This document shows, piece by piece, positions 23,670 to 34,868 of a DNA stretch of 64,000 nucleotides. Position 1 is the stretch's first letter; every line of letters starts with the position of its first letter. The stretch is from positions 78,405-142,404 of the forward strand of contig MU860048.1 of the NCBI GenBank assembly GCA_033296875.1. The letters run 5' to 3'. The notes under the pieces are model-generated. The model did not search any database. It was not told the origin of the DNA and saw only the letters and a program-made list of their open reading frames with translations. The position numbers and the translations under genes were made by a program. This DNA is from Achaetomium macrosporum (Eukaryota; Ascomycota; Sordariomycetes; Sordariales; Chaetomiaceae).

Positions 23670-26657
23670 TTTCCCAGCGTCGTGTGTCAATGGTGTCGAG
23701 GCATCGGATGTCGACGGTGATGTCGTTGCTGATGGCGCTGCCGATGTCGGTCGTCGGTGTCGAAGCTTGTGGGCGATGCTGCAATACCTATGCGCACAAC
23801 ATGCAACGACAACTCGCACAAACGGATCGGCAGGAAGTTGTTGAGGTGTCACCTGGCCTGGAACTTTGACTGCAGGTGAATGACCCGACGCCGAGCCTTG
23901 CAGCAGCAGCGCTGGGAAACAGCCGAGTCTGGAACTTTTTTGGTTGCCTGGGCGTGTGCCTTACCTAAGGCTAAGCGGGGTGTGCGCTCTGCTGGCCAGC
24001 TCGATCCAGCGTCGCCAGAACGCCTGTCAGCCGCGACGCTTTTTTCCAGGTTGTGTGGGTGGTGTTGGGTGACCCCGGCCACCGGTGATCTGGAAATACG
24101 AAATTAGTGAGCCCTTCGAGATTCGGCACGCTAACTCCGCTTCGTCCTGGCCGCACCACGTGCCAAGCTCAACCTGAACCTTTCAGGTTCGCGGTTGCGG
24201 AAGACGAGATTCGAGTCACTCGCCACAAAACAGCCGTCTTAGATCTCGACAGGAAGCACTCAGCAACCTGTCGGTATTTCCGGTGCAAAAGCCGTGTATG
24301 GGTTCCGCAGCTTCACTGTGTCTTCGGCGTGGCTTGTCATAAATTGTCTCAGGTTCCATGCGGCAGCCTTCGTCGGCCGTGAAACCTTCCGAAACCAACC
24401 GCTGGAGGGGGCTCTCTTGTTGATCAGCCTCGCGCGACTGGGGTGATAGGGGAAAAGAATTGCAGACAGGGCGACTTCAGGTTGATTTCCAGACTTTCGG
24501 TGCTGGCTGGAGTCTTCTCCTTTCCGGCTGCGATGCCCTCAAGGGTCTGTCCTCTCTGTGGAACCGTGGCAGGAAGCTTGAGGAATCGCCAAGCCCTGGC
24601 TCTGCCGATCCTGCTGATCTTGCAACCGTCAGCACCAATGACGGGCTGGCTTCCCTCCCTCCCGCAGGACCCTGACCACAGCGCGAAACGACGCTGCCTT
24701 GACTGCGTCGCTCGATTTTGGCTCCAAATCGCCAGCGCGCACATCCACTTCGGCGTGGAAAATTCTCGCTTGAAAGTCGTCCCGTCCTTCGCCCAAAGGA
24801 ACGACACCCAACCACAACCCTGACGCCTCACCGCGGTTTTCGTCCCAACGTGACCGATGACGTAGTTGCTGCATCCCACGGCAGTGGTGGAATGCCGTCA
24901 TATCCGATGAACTGGCGGGCCTAGGCCGGTCCCTCCCCACCTTCGATAGCGCTCTGGCGAATATCGCGTCACCTCATCCTTGTGAAGGAGGGGTGGATCA
25001 CCGCACCACAGATAAACGACTCGCGATTTAAAAATGCATATTGCAACGTGACCCGACGACGCCGGTTTTCGCCGTCCCTTCCATACATACCATAACCAAA
25101 CAACAGGGCACCGCCATGGCCAAAAAACACCATACACCAAGCTTGTCATCCCAGTTACCTTACTTTCAGCAACGAGTCAAAGCAAATAGAATTAAATCAA
25201 AAATAGGAAAGAAAAAGGGTGGAAGAAAATAGAAGAAGAGTAAAAGGAAGAAGAAGAACAAAAAGAAGAAATGAGATCGTCCTGTCTCCCGAGCTGTGAG
25301 TCCGCCTGATATCGATGTTTGGTGTACGGCTTTGTTTTTTGGCCAGACGGAGCAGGGTTCGTCACAACAGCGGCTTCGTACGTATATATAGTACTACTAG
25401 TGCATCCCTACCTTAGGTATCTAATTTAACTGCCTACTTTACCTTACATACAGCATAACTAAGTCCCCTACGCGTAACATTACCAGCAGATCGCGTCCTT
25501 CTCAAACCGCCTAGTCTCCACAGTCGATGATGCCTTCGGTTTCGACGGGAGCCTCGGGTGCAAACACGTGCCCGACGCTCAGAGCTCCGAGGCAGCAGAC
25601 AAGGGTTTGTTGGCCACGACTCCACAAGTTTTGATTCAGTGGCCAACTGTTGGAGGGTGAAACAAAATGCAGGGTTGCCTCTTTTCCCAGGAGTCTGCTG
25701 GTTATGCAAATCTCAGTGTCCGGGAAGTCCGGACTTCGCCCCGGCCGGTTGCGCACTACTTTCACATGCATGAGACATGTACCTACGGTGCAAGGCAAAT
25801 CGGTGAACGGGCAGGATAGAGACGACGCAGTGAGAAAGAATAAGCAGGAAGTAGGGACCCGGGATGGGAGGGACAGGAGGGAAAGAATTTGAAGGAGGAC
25901 GGCTGGAGACCGCGTATACCATCAGTTTGGACAACATTGTTGTCCTGAGCTAAGGATTCCTATGGCAATTCGAACCCAGTGTATATCCCCGATGATGGAC
26001 TGAGAGTTTAGTGGACCATACAACCTGGCGTCTCCTTTGATTCTTGTTCAATCTGGGATATTTCATGAAAATCTAGGAGCGCGAGTAGCCCCGGACTCAG
26101 AGACTCGGTAAGGTATGTATTCCTGCAGGCAGACTGAGGTACGACGGACTGCACCCACGCTAGATGTGCTGTACGAGAGGCGCAGATTCCTTATTATGTA
26201 CGTATGTTCCAGTCCATTTCCGCGTGCCGACAACATATGGCAAGGTCGTGTTATACCCCTTAGACAGACTCTACCAGGCCTTGTCCCGGACGCCAATAGC
26301 TACAAAGTAAACGACAACAGTAACAACAACAACGAATCGGCCAGATGGTGGTGCTGCTGTACGGGTGAGTTCAGTATGGGGGGACCTCGCCTTGTCTACA
26401 TCAGATGACAAGGCCAATAGAGGTTCTATGACGAGAGGTGGCAGTGGCAAATGCGTTGCGCGAAGACAGTGGTGCCATTGTGCACTCATCTCATCTAAAT
26501 AATAACGAGAACAATGAAAGGGTATTCCTTAAAGTCAACCGCCACCTGCTCGAAACATAGCAGTCTCTCCACCCACTTCCACTGGCAAGCTATCACTTCT
26601 ATCCGACGCAGTCTCCCTTTTCCACGTTAAACACCAATTTTGCCGAGAACCCTCAGA
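23670..26657. other. long gene-poor region
   Basis: About 3 kb without a convincing gene. It includes the promoter of the Prp24-like gene and an A/G-rich tract near 25171-25275. Short open frames on both strands have no protein-like conservation pattern. Confidence 0.5.
25171..25275 (+). repeat. purine-rich low-complexity tract
   Basis: About 100 nt almost entirely A and G on the plus strand (GAAGAAGAAG-type runs). Low complexity; no coding interpretation. Confidence 0.6.
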
Positions 26658-27469
26658 ATGCCAGGAACTAGCGAAATAAACAGCCTGCTGCATGCTCAAG
26701 GCGAGAATGACGCCAGACGCGGCATCAAGAGACAGCGAACCCAGTCCATCGACGAGGGCATCGGCCACCAAGACCGAGTCCGCAAGCGTCGCGTTCAGGC
26801 CGAGTTCGTGGCACCAGAAGACGTCCGCGTCCGTGTCCCCAAGCCAGGCTCGACTCGAGTGAAAATCGAGCGAACAGACCTAGTAGAGCCGAAGCGGGTA
26901 CCGCCGCCGCCGCAAGCTGGGTTGCGGCTACTCCGGCCAGCCAAGGCGTCCTGGGCCACGGGACGACCGACGTGATCCGCCGGTAGCTCGACCTCATCGA
27001 TGCGCTCGCGCCAGACGCCGTCCTCGAGTTTGCCATCCATCCCGTCGCGGCCGCACATAATAGGCGCATCCCGGTAGAACCCGAGGACGAAGACCTCTCA
27101 GCTCAGCAGGGGACAGTCGGCCGCGCGGATGGAGAGCGCGCGCCGTCGTCCATCATTCCCAACGGTCTTCCTGCCATTGGGAGTGCCTTTGTTTCGCAGG
27201 AGGTTGTGTCACCCGTTCGACAGCTCGCAGCTCCCGAGCAGCCAGTCAACCCGTGTGTTTCTCCCCGGTCACCCCGTACCCGAATAGCCTGCGGCCACGG
27301 CCCTCTCCCTCCGCCTCCGCCTCCGCCATCTCAATTTCATTTTTCATCTCTTCCCGCCCCGGCAGCCCCGCGGCTTGCCAGTCAGCGTTCGATTCGCGAG
27401 AGGCGCGCTAGGATGGAAAGGGAGTCCCGCGTGAGGGGATTGCGGTATGGTGCGCCTGCTGGACAATGA
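26658..27469 (+). CDS. hypothetical protein, two exons
   Basis: ATG at 26658 (MPGTSEINSLLHAQGENDARR). A GTACCG donor at 26898 and a GGTAG acceptor at 26986 remove 89 nt in phase 0 and join ...LVEPKR to LDLIDALAPDAVLEFAIHP. The joined frame is 240 residues and ends GAPAGQ. Composition is protein-like: an Arg/Lys-rich N-terminal third with possible nuclear-localization clusters (RRGIKRQR, RVRKRR), then an acidic part, then a proline run (PPPPPPPP) and a basic tail (RERRARMERESRVRG). No domain recognised. Without that intron the frame breaks at 26975, so a relic is the alternative. Confidence 0.4.
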
Positions 27470-28991
27470 TCAGGACAGGCAGATCGGTGGTCAGGGGATT
27501 TTCATGCTTTGATTCGAGCTTAGTAGTGGGCACGATTCACAATTGTCGGGATAATTCACTGGGTTGAAGGCAGATGAGTGAAGTTTGCTTTCTGGGACGT
27601 TCTCAGACGCGTCTCAGTGCTCTGATCACTTTTGCGTGGAAATTTGTCTCCGAACATAAGTCGGCTTAGCTTTCTGGCGAGGCACTTATGCCATCTGGAT
27701 ATCTTGTTCCGGTATCCTGTCTGAGAGCTCTCTACGTTGTAGATGTCCGTTAGTATGTCAACCCCTCTCCATTCCAAGTGAACAGGGCTTTTATTACACC
27801 ATGCCATGGGACGATTAGCTAGCGACCTGAGAGTATGTCTCTGCACAAGCGTCAGCCATATCATCCTGTTTATTTTGTTTTAGCCTATTTGGTCTCGGCC
27901 TCTGTGTGGCTCTGGACTTCCCCGGATTCTGTTCCCGTCCCCCGCACAGTAATATATGGAGCATCGCGCCCTATTTGCCAGGAACCGGGTTCTGCGCGTT
28001 CTAAAATCTCTCACGTGTTCTACGTCTTTCGATGTCTAGCTTGGCCTACCCTAGCATCTTTGCGTGCAGATATTGAGCGGTTTGGTGTAATCGCCGTCAG
28101 GTATCCCTGGCATCATCCACAGTGAGTAGGGCACGCCAGTGAGCCCCCGTATTTTGGATGGCGTCGGGCACATGGCGCAACAATGCCGATGAAGAGGCAG
28201 AGGCTGCTAGTTGCACTTGAGCACGTCTGATCCGCGCCCTCTCTCGCTCGCGGGAGGTTCTGCAACGCAGTTCAATTGCACTTGCTGGGGATCTATCCTG
28301 TCACGATTCCTGTGTCAGTCTGAGCTGGAGCGACTCTTGTTCGGCCCGTCCAAGTATGCACTCAATACATGCGAACTAGCGGCTATTGCATTAGTTCCTA
28401 CATTTGACTCTTGGCCGTATAAATTAAACCCCAAACTTCAAGCTCTACGAGGGGAGTCCTGGGTGTATTTTGTTTCTAGATGCTTCCAATATCGAGCTAC
28501 CGACGTGGTAGCAGTCCCCCGGTAGCTCGTGACAAGCCATGCGGGAAACTCAAAATAGAATTAAGCAGAGGACGAGGTACGGGAGTATATGACCCCAGTG
28601 ATGTGTGGCGCCGACGGTACGGAATGCTCAATATGGGCTTATATTGTCTTGTGCGATAGTGGTCTGCTTTCGACTCCGCCTAGCTGCGTTTGTCCCCTGA
28701 GGAGAGCCGTTAAGCAATGAAGGGAACTCCGAGTTCACATGTCATGATCTATCAGCCGCCACTATATATTAGCATTGGGTAACATCGTCATCTACTCTCA
28801 ATCACTCTAGGCTAGGCGGACAGGAATAAAAGCACCTCGGTTCCGAGAGACGGACATAGGCCCACGGCAATTAGGTCTACAGGGGAGAAACGGGTATAAA
28901 GAGCCTTCCTCAAAGCCGTATCCTAAGACCAGAATTCAAGCGCATCGTCAATCTCAGTCTCACTCAGCAACCGAACTCAACGGAACTCAAC
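27470..28991. other. intergenic region
   Basis: About 1.5 kb without a recognisable gene. The right end is the promoter of the DUF4360 gene and contains a TATA box at 28895. Confidence 0.5.
28895..28901 (+). promoter_or_regulatory. TATA box of the DUF4360 gene
   Basis: TATAAAG, 97 bp before the ATG at 28992, followed by a CA-rich leader. Position and sequence fit a TATA element for a strongly expressed secreted protein. Confidence 0.5.
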
Positions 28992-29870
28992 ATGCAGCTC
29001 ATCAGCATCCTTACTCTCCTTTCCAGCCTCGCCGCCGCGAGCCCCGTGGTCGTCGACGGTCTGGCCGAGGGTCCCTCGGGCCACGAGGTCGAGATCACAG
29101 GCCTTGCCTTCGCCGGCTCAGGCTGTCCCGCGGGCTCGGTGTCGGGCCAGCTGTCGTCGGATCTGACGACGCTGACGCTGCTGTACGCCAACTTCGTGGC
29201 GCAGGCGGGCAAGGACATCTCGCCGTCCAACTACCGCAAGAACTGCCAGCTCAATGTCAAGCTCAAGTACCCGTCGGGCTGGCAGTTCTCCGTCTTCAAG
29301 GCCGACTACCGCGGCTACGCCCAGATCCCCGCGGGCGACACGGGCACCTGCAAGGCGACGTATTATTTCTCGGGCGATTCGAGGCAGGCATGTTTCCCCC
29401 CCGATCTTTCCTTCCCCATTCCCATCTCTGCTCAGCTAACGACCGGGGAAACAAATGACAGATCTCCTCCACCATGACACTCAAAGGCCCCTACGACGAC
29501 AACTACATCAAGACTGACCAGTTCGGCGTCGAGAGCACCGTCTGGTCGCCGTGCGGCCTTGAAGGCCTGCTCAACATCAACTCGGAGGTCCGGCTGTCGC
29601 CCATGGACGCCACCAAGCCGGCGCTGATGACGGTAAGGTCCCTCGGGTCCATCGGCATGCGGTGGAGACGCTGTAGTCGACAGTCCATGAACCTGTCTTA
29701 GAGATTTTCTCTTTCACTTTCTCTTTCCTTCCTTTGATTGTATCATTAGTGTGTTCTGGGAAAGTGGTTATTGACATACCGATTTCTACTTTGCTGCGGT
29801 CTAGGTCGACTCGACGGATCTGCGCTTTACGCAGGTCCATTACCTGCAGTGGCAGAAGTGTACCAAGTAA
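28992..29870 (+). CDS. secreted DUF4360 protein
   Basis: Three exons: 28992-29387, 29462-29632 and 29805-29870, total 210 residues. The first intron can only be removed in frame with a GC donor (CAG|GCATGT) and an AG acceptor at 29461; the second is 172 nt and canonical. The N-terminus MQLISILTLLSSLAAASP is a signal peptide. The mature part has the DUF4360 pattern: GSGCPAGSVSGQLSSDLTTL, the YRKNCQLNVKLKYPSGWQFS centre with an invariant Cys, and the C-terminal LRFTQVHYLQWQKCTK. Family members are small extracellular proteins of unknown function that are common in ascomycetes. A C-rich run (29394-29402) lies just inside intron 1. Confidence 0.88.
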
Positions 29871-30466
29871 GGGTAATGCGAGGGAGGATGGGTCCATGGT
29901 GGAAGCAGGGGCTTGCGCTTGGAATAGGGGGGTGACTGCGCTTGAAACGACGGTTGATATGTCCAATCCTGGAGGCGTTGTGAGCTCACTTCATGTTGTA
30001 GCAACTGCTGTAGTTGCCGGAAATCCCAGCACAGGTAAATCAGAGTCAAGTTACCTTGAATCTTGCATAACTTCGGAGAAAGTCTATAATGCACCCTTAT
30101 CGGCCGAGTGCCATTGTCCACTTTTACTTTTCCGGCTACCGTTGGAATTTGCACCATCCTTGAGAATGTTATTTGTCTTAGTAATGCAGGAAACACTGTG
30201 TCTTCCTCCTCCAGCCAATCATGAAGGAAGGCAGAACGTCGGTCCTGGGATACTGGGGATGATAACTCTGATAAGTCGCTTCGAAAGGCCCATTGTTCGA
30301 AGGCCCATCCTTCGAAGTGCCACTGATCCTTCTTCCGCACTGGTAGGCGAGGCTGGGACGCGGAGTCACGGATCGCCGTGTTTGGGAGACAGCCAGGGGT
30401 CGCGGCAGCCGCCACGTGGTCGTGACCCAACCAACATGCGCCTAAGCGCCAGGGCGCCTCTGCGCG
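29871..30466. other. intergenic region
   Basis: No gene recognised. It holds a short imperfect tandem repeat at 30280-30325. Confidence 0.45.
30280..30325. repeat. three imperfect copies of a 15-16 nt unit
   Basis: TTCGAAAGGCCCATTG, TTCGAAGGCCCATCC and TTCGAAGTGCCACTG follow each other directly, each with a TTCGAA palindrome core. They lie 142 bp before the bHLH start codon. Could be a cis element or a chance microduplication. Confidence 0.5.
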
Positions 30467-31189
30467 ATGAGGCTCAAGCGGAACTGGGTACGGACCCCGA
30501 TCGCCATCCGGCGACCACGAAGTGATCTAGTGAATGCCCGAACGGATCTGTCGATGTTGACGGTGAGTCTTCGAAGAGATTGCATTGCATATCTTAGGAG
30601 AAATGCTGCTAAGAATGCAAGAGGCAATTTGAAGGACATGTCGGCCAGCGCCCCTCCAACAAAGAGCCACGGGGGAAGTCTAGCGACGCGGTCGGCACAG
30701 CCCTTCAGCACAATGAGCGGAAGCGATAGCGTGGGCGCCATTGCCAGCAAAGCGAAGCGAAAATCGTCTTTAATCGCCGCCAAAACTTTCAAACGTCAGG
30801 AGAATAAGATGGATCTGTTGAACGAGAGACAGAGACACGACTGTGACAAGAAACTGGTGCGCGACTCACGTCAATCGCAAAACCGCGTCGGCAAAAGGTA
30901 CCGAGACAAGCTTGGTGCGGAGTTTGAGAGCTTGCAGGCGGCGCTGCGCATGGGGTGTTACGAAGATGACGACGCAAAAAAGGAGGGTGCATTGACTGAC
31001 GTTCGCCACCCCGTGCAGTTGCTCGGGCAACACACGGACGCTTGTGACACCCGACGCAGCAGCACCATTAATAAGGCCAAAGTTCTGGCCCTGGCAAGAG
31101 AACGCATCAGTGATCTGCTTCAGGAGTGGGAGTCGGTGAAGGCGGAAAGGGATACATTGCGCCAGGAAAAGCTTTTGGGGGGTTGGTGA
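30467..31189 (+). CDS. divergent bHLH-domain protein
   Basis: Frame of 240 residues; the ATG at 30467 is in frame, but the first 55 residues look unlike the rest, so MSASAPPTKSHGG (30638) may be the true start or an upstream exon may be missed. The C-terminal half is a basic helix-loop-helix of the fungal HNQVEKRYR type: QNRVGKRYRDKLGAEFESLQ (basic region and helix 1), a long acidic loop, then STINKAKVLALARERISDLL (helix 2) running into a short zipper-like helix. The His and Glu of the basic region that normally read the E-box are Gln and Gly here, while the following Arg is kept. It may have lost normal E-box binding or act as a dominant-negative partner; decay is possible. Confidence 0.6.
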   Translation: MRLKRNWVRTPIAIRRPRSDLVNARTDLSMLTVSLRRDCIAYLRRNAAKNARGNLKDMSASAPPTKSHGGSLATRSAQPFSTMSGSDSVGAIASKAKRKSSLIAAKTFKRQENKMDLLNERQRHDCDKKLVRDSRQSQNRVGKRYRDKLGAEFESLQAALRMGCYEDDDAKKEGALTDVRHPVQLLGQHTDACDTRRSSTINKAKVLALARERISDLLQEWESVKAERDTLRQEKLLGGW

Positions 31190-31759
31190 CGCCGGTTTTG
31201 CTTGCGGCACCCATGCTTCGTGCCGGTTGGTGATGTACGGCACCTCGAGTTAATGTTGGTGTTCAAGAGTCGAGATGGTCCAATGGGGCAACGCTACTTC
31301 GATCACACGGTGACCAGTCCCAAGTTTGTGCGTGCAGAAACGGGCTCTCAGACTGCATGGGATCCCCCTAATGTGAAGTACGAATATTCCGCGCGGCACG
31401 CTGCAACGGTATTGGATTGCATTACCATCGACTAGTGCCTGCAATCGTTGATTCATCATTGCGTGCGTCAGATTCCGTCTCGTGACCCAAGTTCTGTCTC
31501 ACGGTTTTGTGATCACGGGGCTCCAAGAAAGAACTATAAGCTCTGTGTGCCTGCCCTGTTTCCTCTGCCGAACTCTGCAACCTTACACTCAGATTTTCGC
31601 CTTGATCCATCTCACAATCTTGCAGCCAGATATTCCATCTAGGTTCGTTCAAGCTCACGGAATTTGACTGCTCATCTTTGTGGCCTACATTACCACATTC
31701 ACCGACCGGATCTCCTGTGGATAACGTCTATTATCTTCTGAGACAGCAAGTCTCCTACC
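31190..31759. other. intergenic region
   Basis: Promoter side of the tyrosinase gene; nothing else recognised. Confidence 0.5.
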
Positions 31760-33057
31760 ATGATGGCTCGTCTCAGTCTCTTCCTCGGTCTCATGACCCT
31801 CGGCACAACCGCCCCAATCACCAACGAGGACCCGGAAGTCGTTGCCTCTCGGCGCATCACCGAGCTTTCGGAACAGTACCAGCAGAATACCATCTGTGCC
31901 ATCAGCAACAGCACCAACGGATGCACCCCTCAGAACATTCGCCGCCGCAAGGCATGGTAAGCCATCAATTTCCCTCTCCTTTCCTCGGCCATCCTGCCGT
32001 CGCTAGACCACGCAAGAAACTAACCCCCTATCAGGCCGGCTCTCACCGACGACGAAAAAAGATCTTTCATCACCTCCCTGCACTGCCTCAACACCCTCCC
32101 CTCCCAAACCTCGACCTACCACGCCCCCGGCGCCCGGACCCGCTACGACGATTTCATCATCACCCACATCGACGCCACCGACTTTGTGCACGCCTCGGGC
32201 TTCTTCCTCCCCTTCCACCGGCACTTACTCCACCTCTTCGAGAGCGACCTGCGCTCCCTCTGCGGCTACGAGGGTCCCATGCCCTACTGGGACTGGACGA
32301 AGTCCTACCTCGATCCGCGCGGCGCCGAGGTGTTTGACGGTTCGGACTTGAGCCTGGGCGGGAATGGCGCTTACATCCCCGGAAGAAAGCCGACCACGAT
32401 TGGGCTCCCCGGCGGGTTTGAGAAGGAGATCCCGCCTGCCACGGGCGGCGGATGCGTGACCTCTGGTCCGTTTGCGGAGGGCAAGTGGGAGATCAGACTG
32501 GGGCCTGTTGGCTTTGAGCCTCAGGGACCCGACGGCGGGAGGGGTTTTAACCCGCGGTGTCTGACACGGGATCTCAGTGCTGAGTTCAGCAAGGGCACGA
32601 GACCGACCGCGGTTACCGAGTTGATGGATATGTGTGGCGACGATTTGGGTTGTGTTAACATGGAGATGGATGCCCCTGGCGGCGTGCCCGGAGGAGTGCA
32701 TGCGAGTGGACATTGGCAGATCGGGCTCGACGCGCTGGACGTCTATGCCAGCCCCAGCGATCCCGCGTTCTGGCTGCATCACGCCCAGCTCGACCGCGTG
32801 TGGACCATGTGGCAGGGTCAGGATCTCGCAAAGAGGACGTACCAGGTTTGGGGAACGATGACGGCAGCGAATGGTATGCTTTTGCTATCTAAGTCGTTTG
32901 TTTTGAGTATGAGCCCAGAGCTAACATTGTTACAGTTCCTCCTACTCCCAACGTCACCCTCGAGACCATGGTGGACTTCGGCATTCTAGCTCCGTCCAAG
33001 CCGATTCGGGAGCTTGTCTCCCCTATCGATGGGGACTATTGCTACATCTATGAGTGA
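31760..33057 (+). CDS. secreted tyrosinase-like copper oxidase
   Basis: Three exons: 31760-31956, 32035-32873 and 32936-33057, total 385 residues. The signal peptide is MMARLSLFLGLMTLGTTAP. The CuA site is seen in SLHCLNTL, VHASGFFLPFHRHLLHLFE and PYWDWT. The CuB site is in VHASGHWQIG and SDPAFWLHHAQLDRVWTMWQ. This is the short secreted fungal tyrosinase form (Pfam tyrosinase central domain) without the long C-terminal lid of mushroom enzymes. Such enzymes hydroxylate or oxidise phenols to quinones, acting outside the cell on plant or melanin-type phenols. Both introns are canonical and restore conserved residues (KAWPALTDDE; AANVPPTPN). Confidence 0.9.
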
Positions 33058-34070
33058 AGGAAGCAGAACTTTGGAGTTGTGGCGTCGGAAAGAGAGGGAA
33101 AGGGTTACTAGGTTGTGGTTACGTATGGAAACTTCAAATGGATGGCGCATTTGCATGAAGATGAATGAGCATTGAAAGGGAAAAGCTGCTGAGCGCTAGG
33201 TGCTTCTATGCCATTTGCTAGTCAGAGATTCAGCGAGGATATCACGAATCATTTCATTTCGCTCAACATAACCGTGCCTTGATGAGTTCGAGGGACATCG
33301 CTTCTTCTTCTATCTTGCCCGAAATTGTGCTCGTTAAGTAAGTCCCGGACGAGGCTTGCGTAACCCGACCGAAAACGCGGAAAAGGAATGAAAAGGAAAA
33401 GAAGGGAACAGAAGCAAAAAACCTTTCGCTCGTAGCTACCTTGAGGAAGGAAGCCAGTCATACAGAGCAGACCGGTGGCTTTGCTTTGAGCTCGAATCGA
33501 ACGGTAGACCTTGCGGTCCCGTTGGTTCCAGCCTGCCTGTGCAGGCAAGCCGGCGCAACTCGCCGCTTGGCCAAATGACCGGTTGGTTGGAAATGGGTGT
33601 CCTGGGACCTATATATATGGTGCTCATACAGAATCAGCGTTGCCCGGGCGGTGCGGGACCGGAGGGACCCACCACCGTTGGGTTCCGCCTGGGCCGCTCC
33701 GTTCCGCACGGCCCCACAATAGGCCGGGCTTCGGGCTCCGTGCACGGACAGCCCATGGAAACATGCATACATGGATGCTACCACCAGACGATGAATGGTG
33801 ACACGCTGAAGTGGAAGGAGGGGTGAGAAGCTGGGACTTCGTGAGTGTGAACTTCTTCTAGCTATCATCATTCCTAACTGTCAGTTGCACTGTTCAGCTG
33901 CGAAGGGCTTACTGAGGGTACATACCCCGTGCGTTACGGGCCATGGTTGATGCTTTCGTCAGAAATTAAGTCGCCGCATTAGAAGAACCTCTCGACCATG
34001 GAGCCCTCATATGATTTGCTCATTCCTTTCCAATCTACCACTCTCTTCTGCTCAACTTCGGCCTCACATC
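33058..34070. other. intergenic region between convergent genes
   Basis: About 1 kb; no exon recognised. A short inverted repeat TGCCTG-TG-CAGGCA lies at 33534-33547. Confidence 0.5.
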
Positions 34071-34868
34071 TTACATAAACAAGCTGCCACCATCCGTCCT
34101 AATCACTGCACCATCCATATTGTAGTCCCTGATACAACACACAAAGCTCTCAGCAACATCCTCCGGCCTTCCCGGCATCCCTGTCGCCATCCTCTTACCC
34201 ATCTGCTCCATCAGCCGGTCCTTCTCCTCCTTAGGCATGCGCCAGAGATCCGTATCTACCACCCCCGGACTGACACCGTTGACCCTGATGGGCTTCAAGT
34301 CCAACGCCAAGTTCCTGACCATGGAGTGGTGGCCGCCCGCAAACGAGCCGATGACACTCCAGTCCGGCATGGGTCGCTCGCTGATGCTGCCGGTGGTGAT
34401 GGTGTAGCTGCTTTCGCGGGAGTTCCTGACGTACTGAGGAATGAACTTCGCAGCCATTAGAGGGGCGAAGAACCGGATCTGGCCGGCTTTGAGGATCCCC
34501 TCCATCGTCATGTCCGCGAGGGGCATGGTGGCAAGCGCGTCGCCGGCGGTGAAGACGACGTGGTCCAGTCTCTCGCCGCCCATGGCGTGGATGGTGCGTT
34601 CGAAGAGGGTCTGCAGCTCAGATTCCAGTGTGTCGGGCTTAGAGAGGTCGACGGTAAGACCGTGGATGTTGGACTTGGCAGACGGGTATGAGGCCTGTAG
34701 TTTGGCGACGGCAGCCTCTAGTTTAGAGGCGTTTGATGAAGCTACCGTGACGAGAGCGCCGTGCTCGAGACATGCTTCGGCGGTGCAGAAGCCAATACCG
34801 GAGGACCCACCGATGATGAGGACTCGTGAGCCTTGGAGCTTGTTGGTGTATTTCTTCTGGTCAGACAT
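34071..34868 (-). CDS. atypical short-chain dehydrogenase/reductase
   Basis: 265 residues from the ATG at 34868 (MSDQKKYTNKLQGSRVL); an in-frame upstream extension exists but is not protein-like. The Rossmann nucleotide motif GGSSGIG is at about residues 20-26, and DVSP-type and VSPGVVDTDLW C-terminal motifs are present, as is the final DGG. The catalytic Tyr-x-x-x-Lys is missing: after the TTGSIS strand the helix reads WSVIGSFAGGHHSMVRNLALDL. This belongs to a fungal SDR subgroup lacking the usual Tyr-Lys pair, some members of which sit in secondary-metabolite clusters. It may bind NAD(P) without normal redox catalysis or use other residues. No cluster is visible here. Confidence 0.85.
   Translation of the reverse strand: MSDQKKYTNKLQGSRVLIIGGSSGIGFCTAEACLEHGALVTVASSNASKLEAAVAKLQASYPSAKSNIHGLTVDLSKPDTLESELQTLFERTIHAMGGERLDHVVFTAGDALATMPLADMTMEGILKAGQIRFFAPLMAAKFIPQYVRNSRESSYTITTGSISERPMPDWSVIGSFAGGHHSMVRNLALDLKPIRVNGVSPGVVDTDLWRMPKEEKDRLMEQMGKRMATGMPGRPEDVAESFVCCIRDYNMDGAVIRTDGGSLFM

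Noticed and set aside
23548..23852. Upstream in-frame extension of the Prp24-like protein
   Set aside because: The first 61 residues are Ser/Thr/Ala-rich and follow no family pattern; the ATG at 23669 starts the conserved-looking part.
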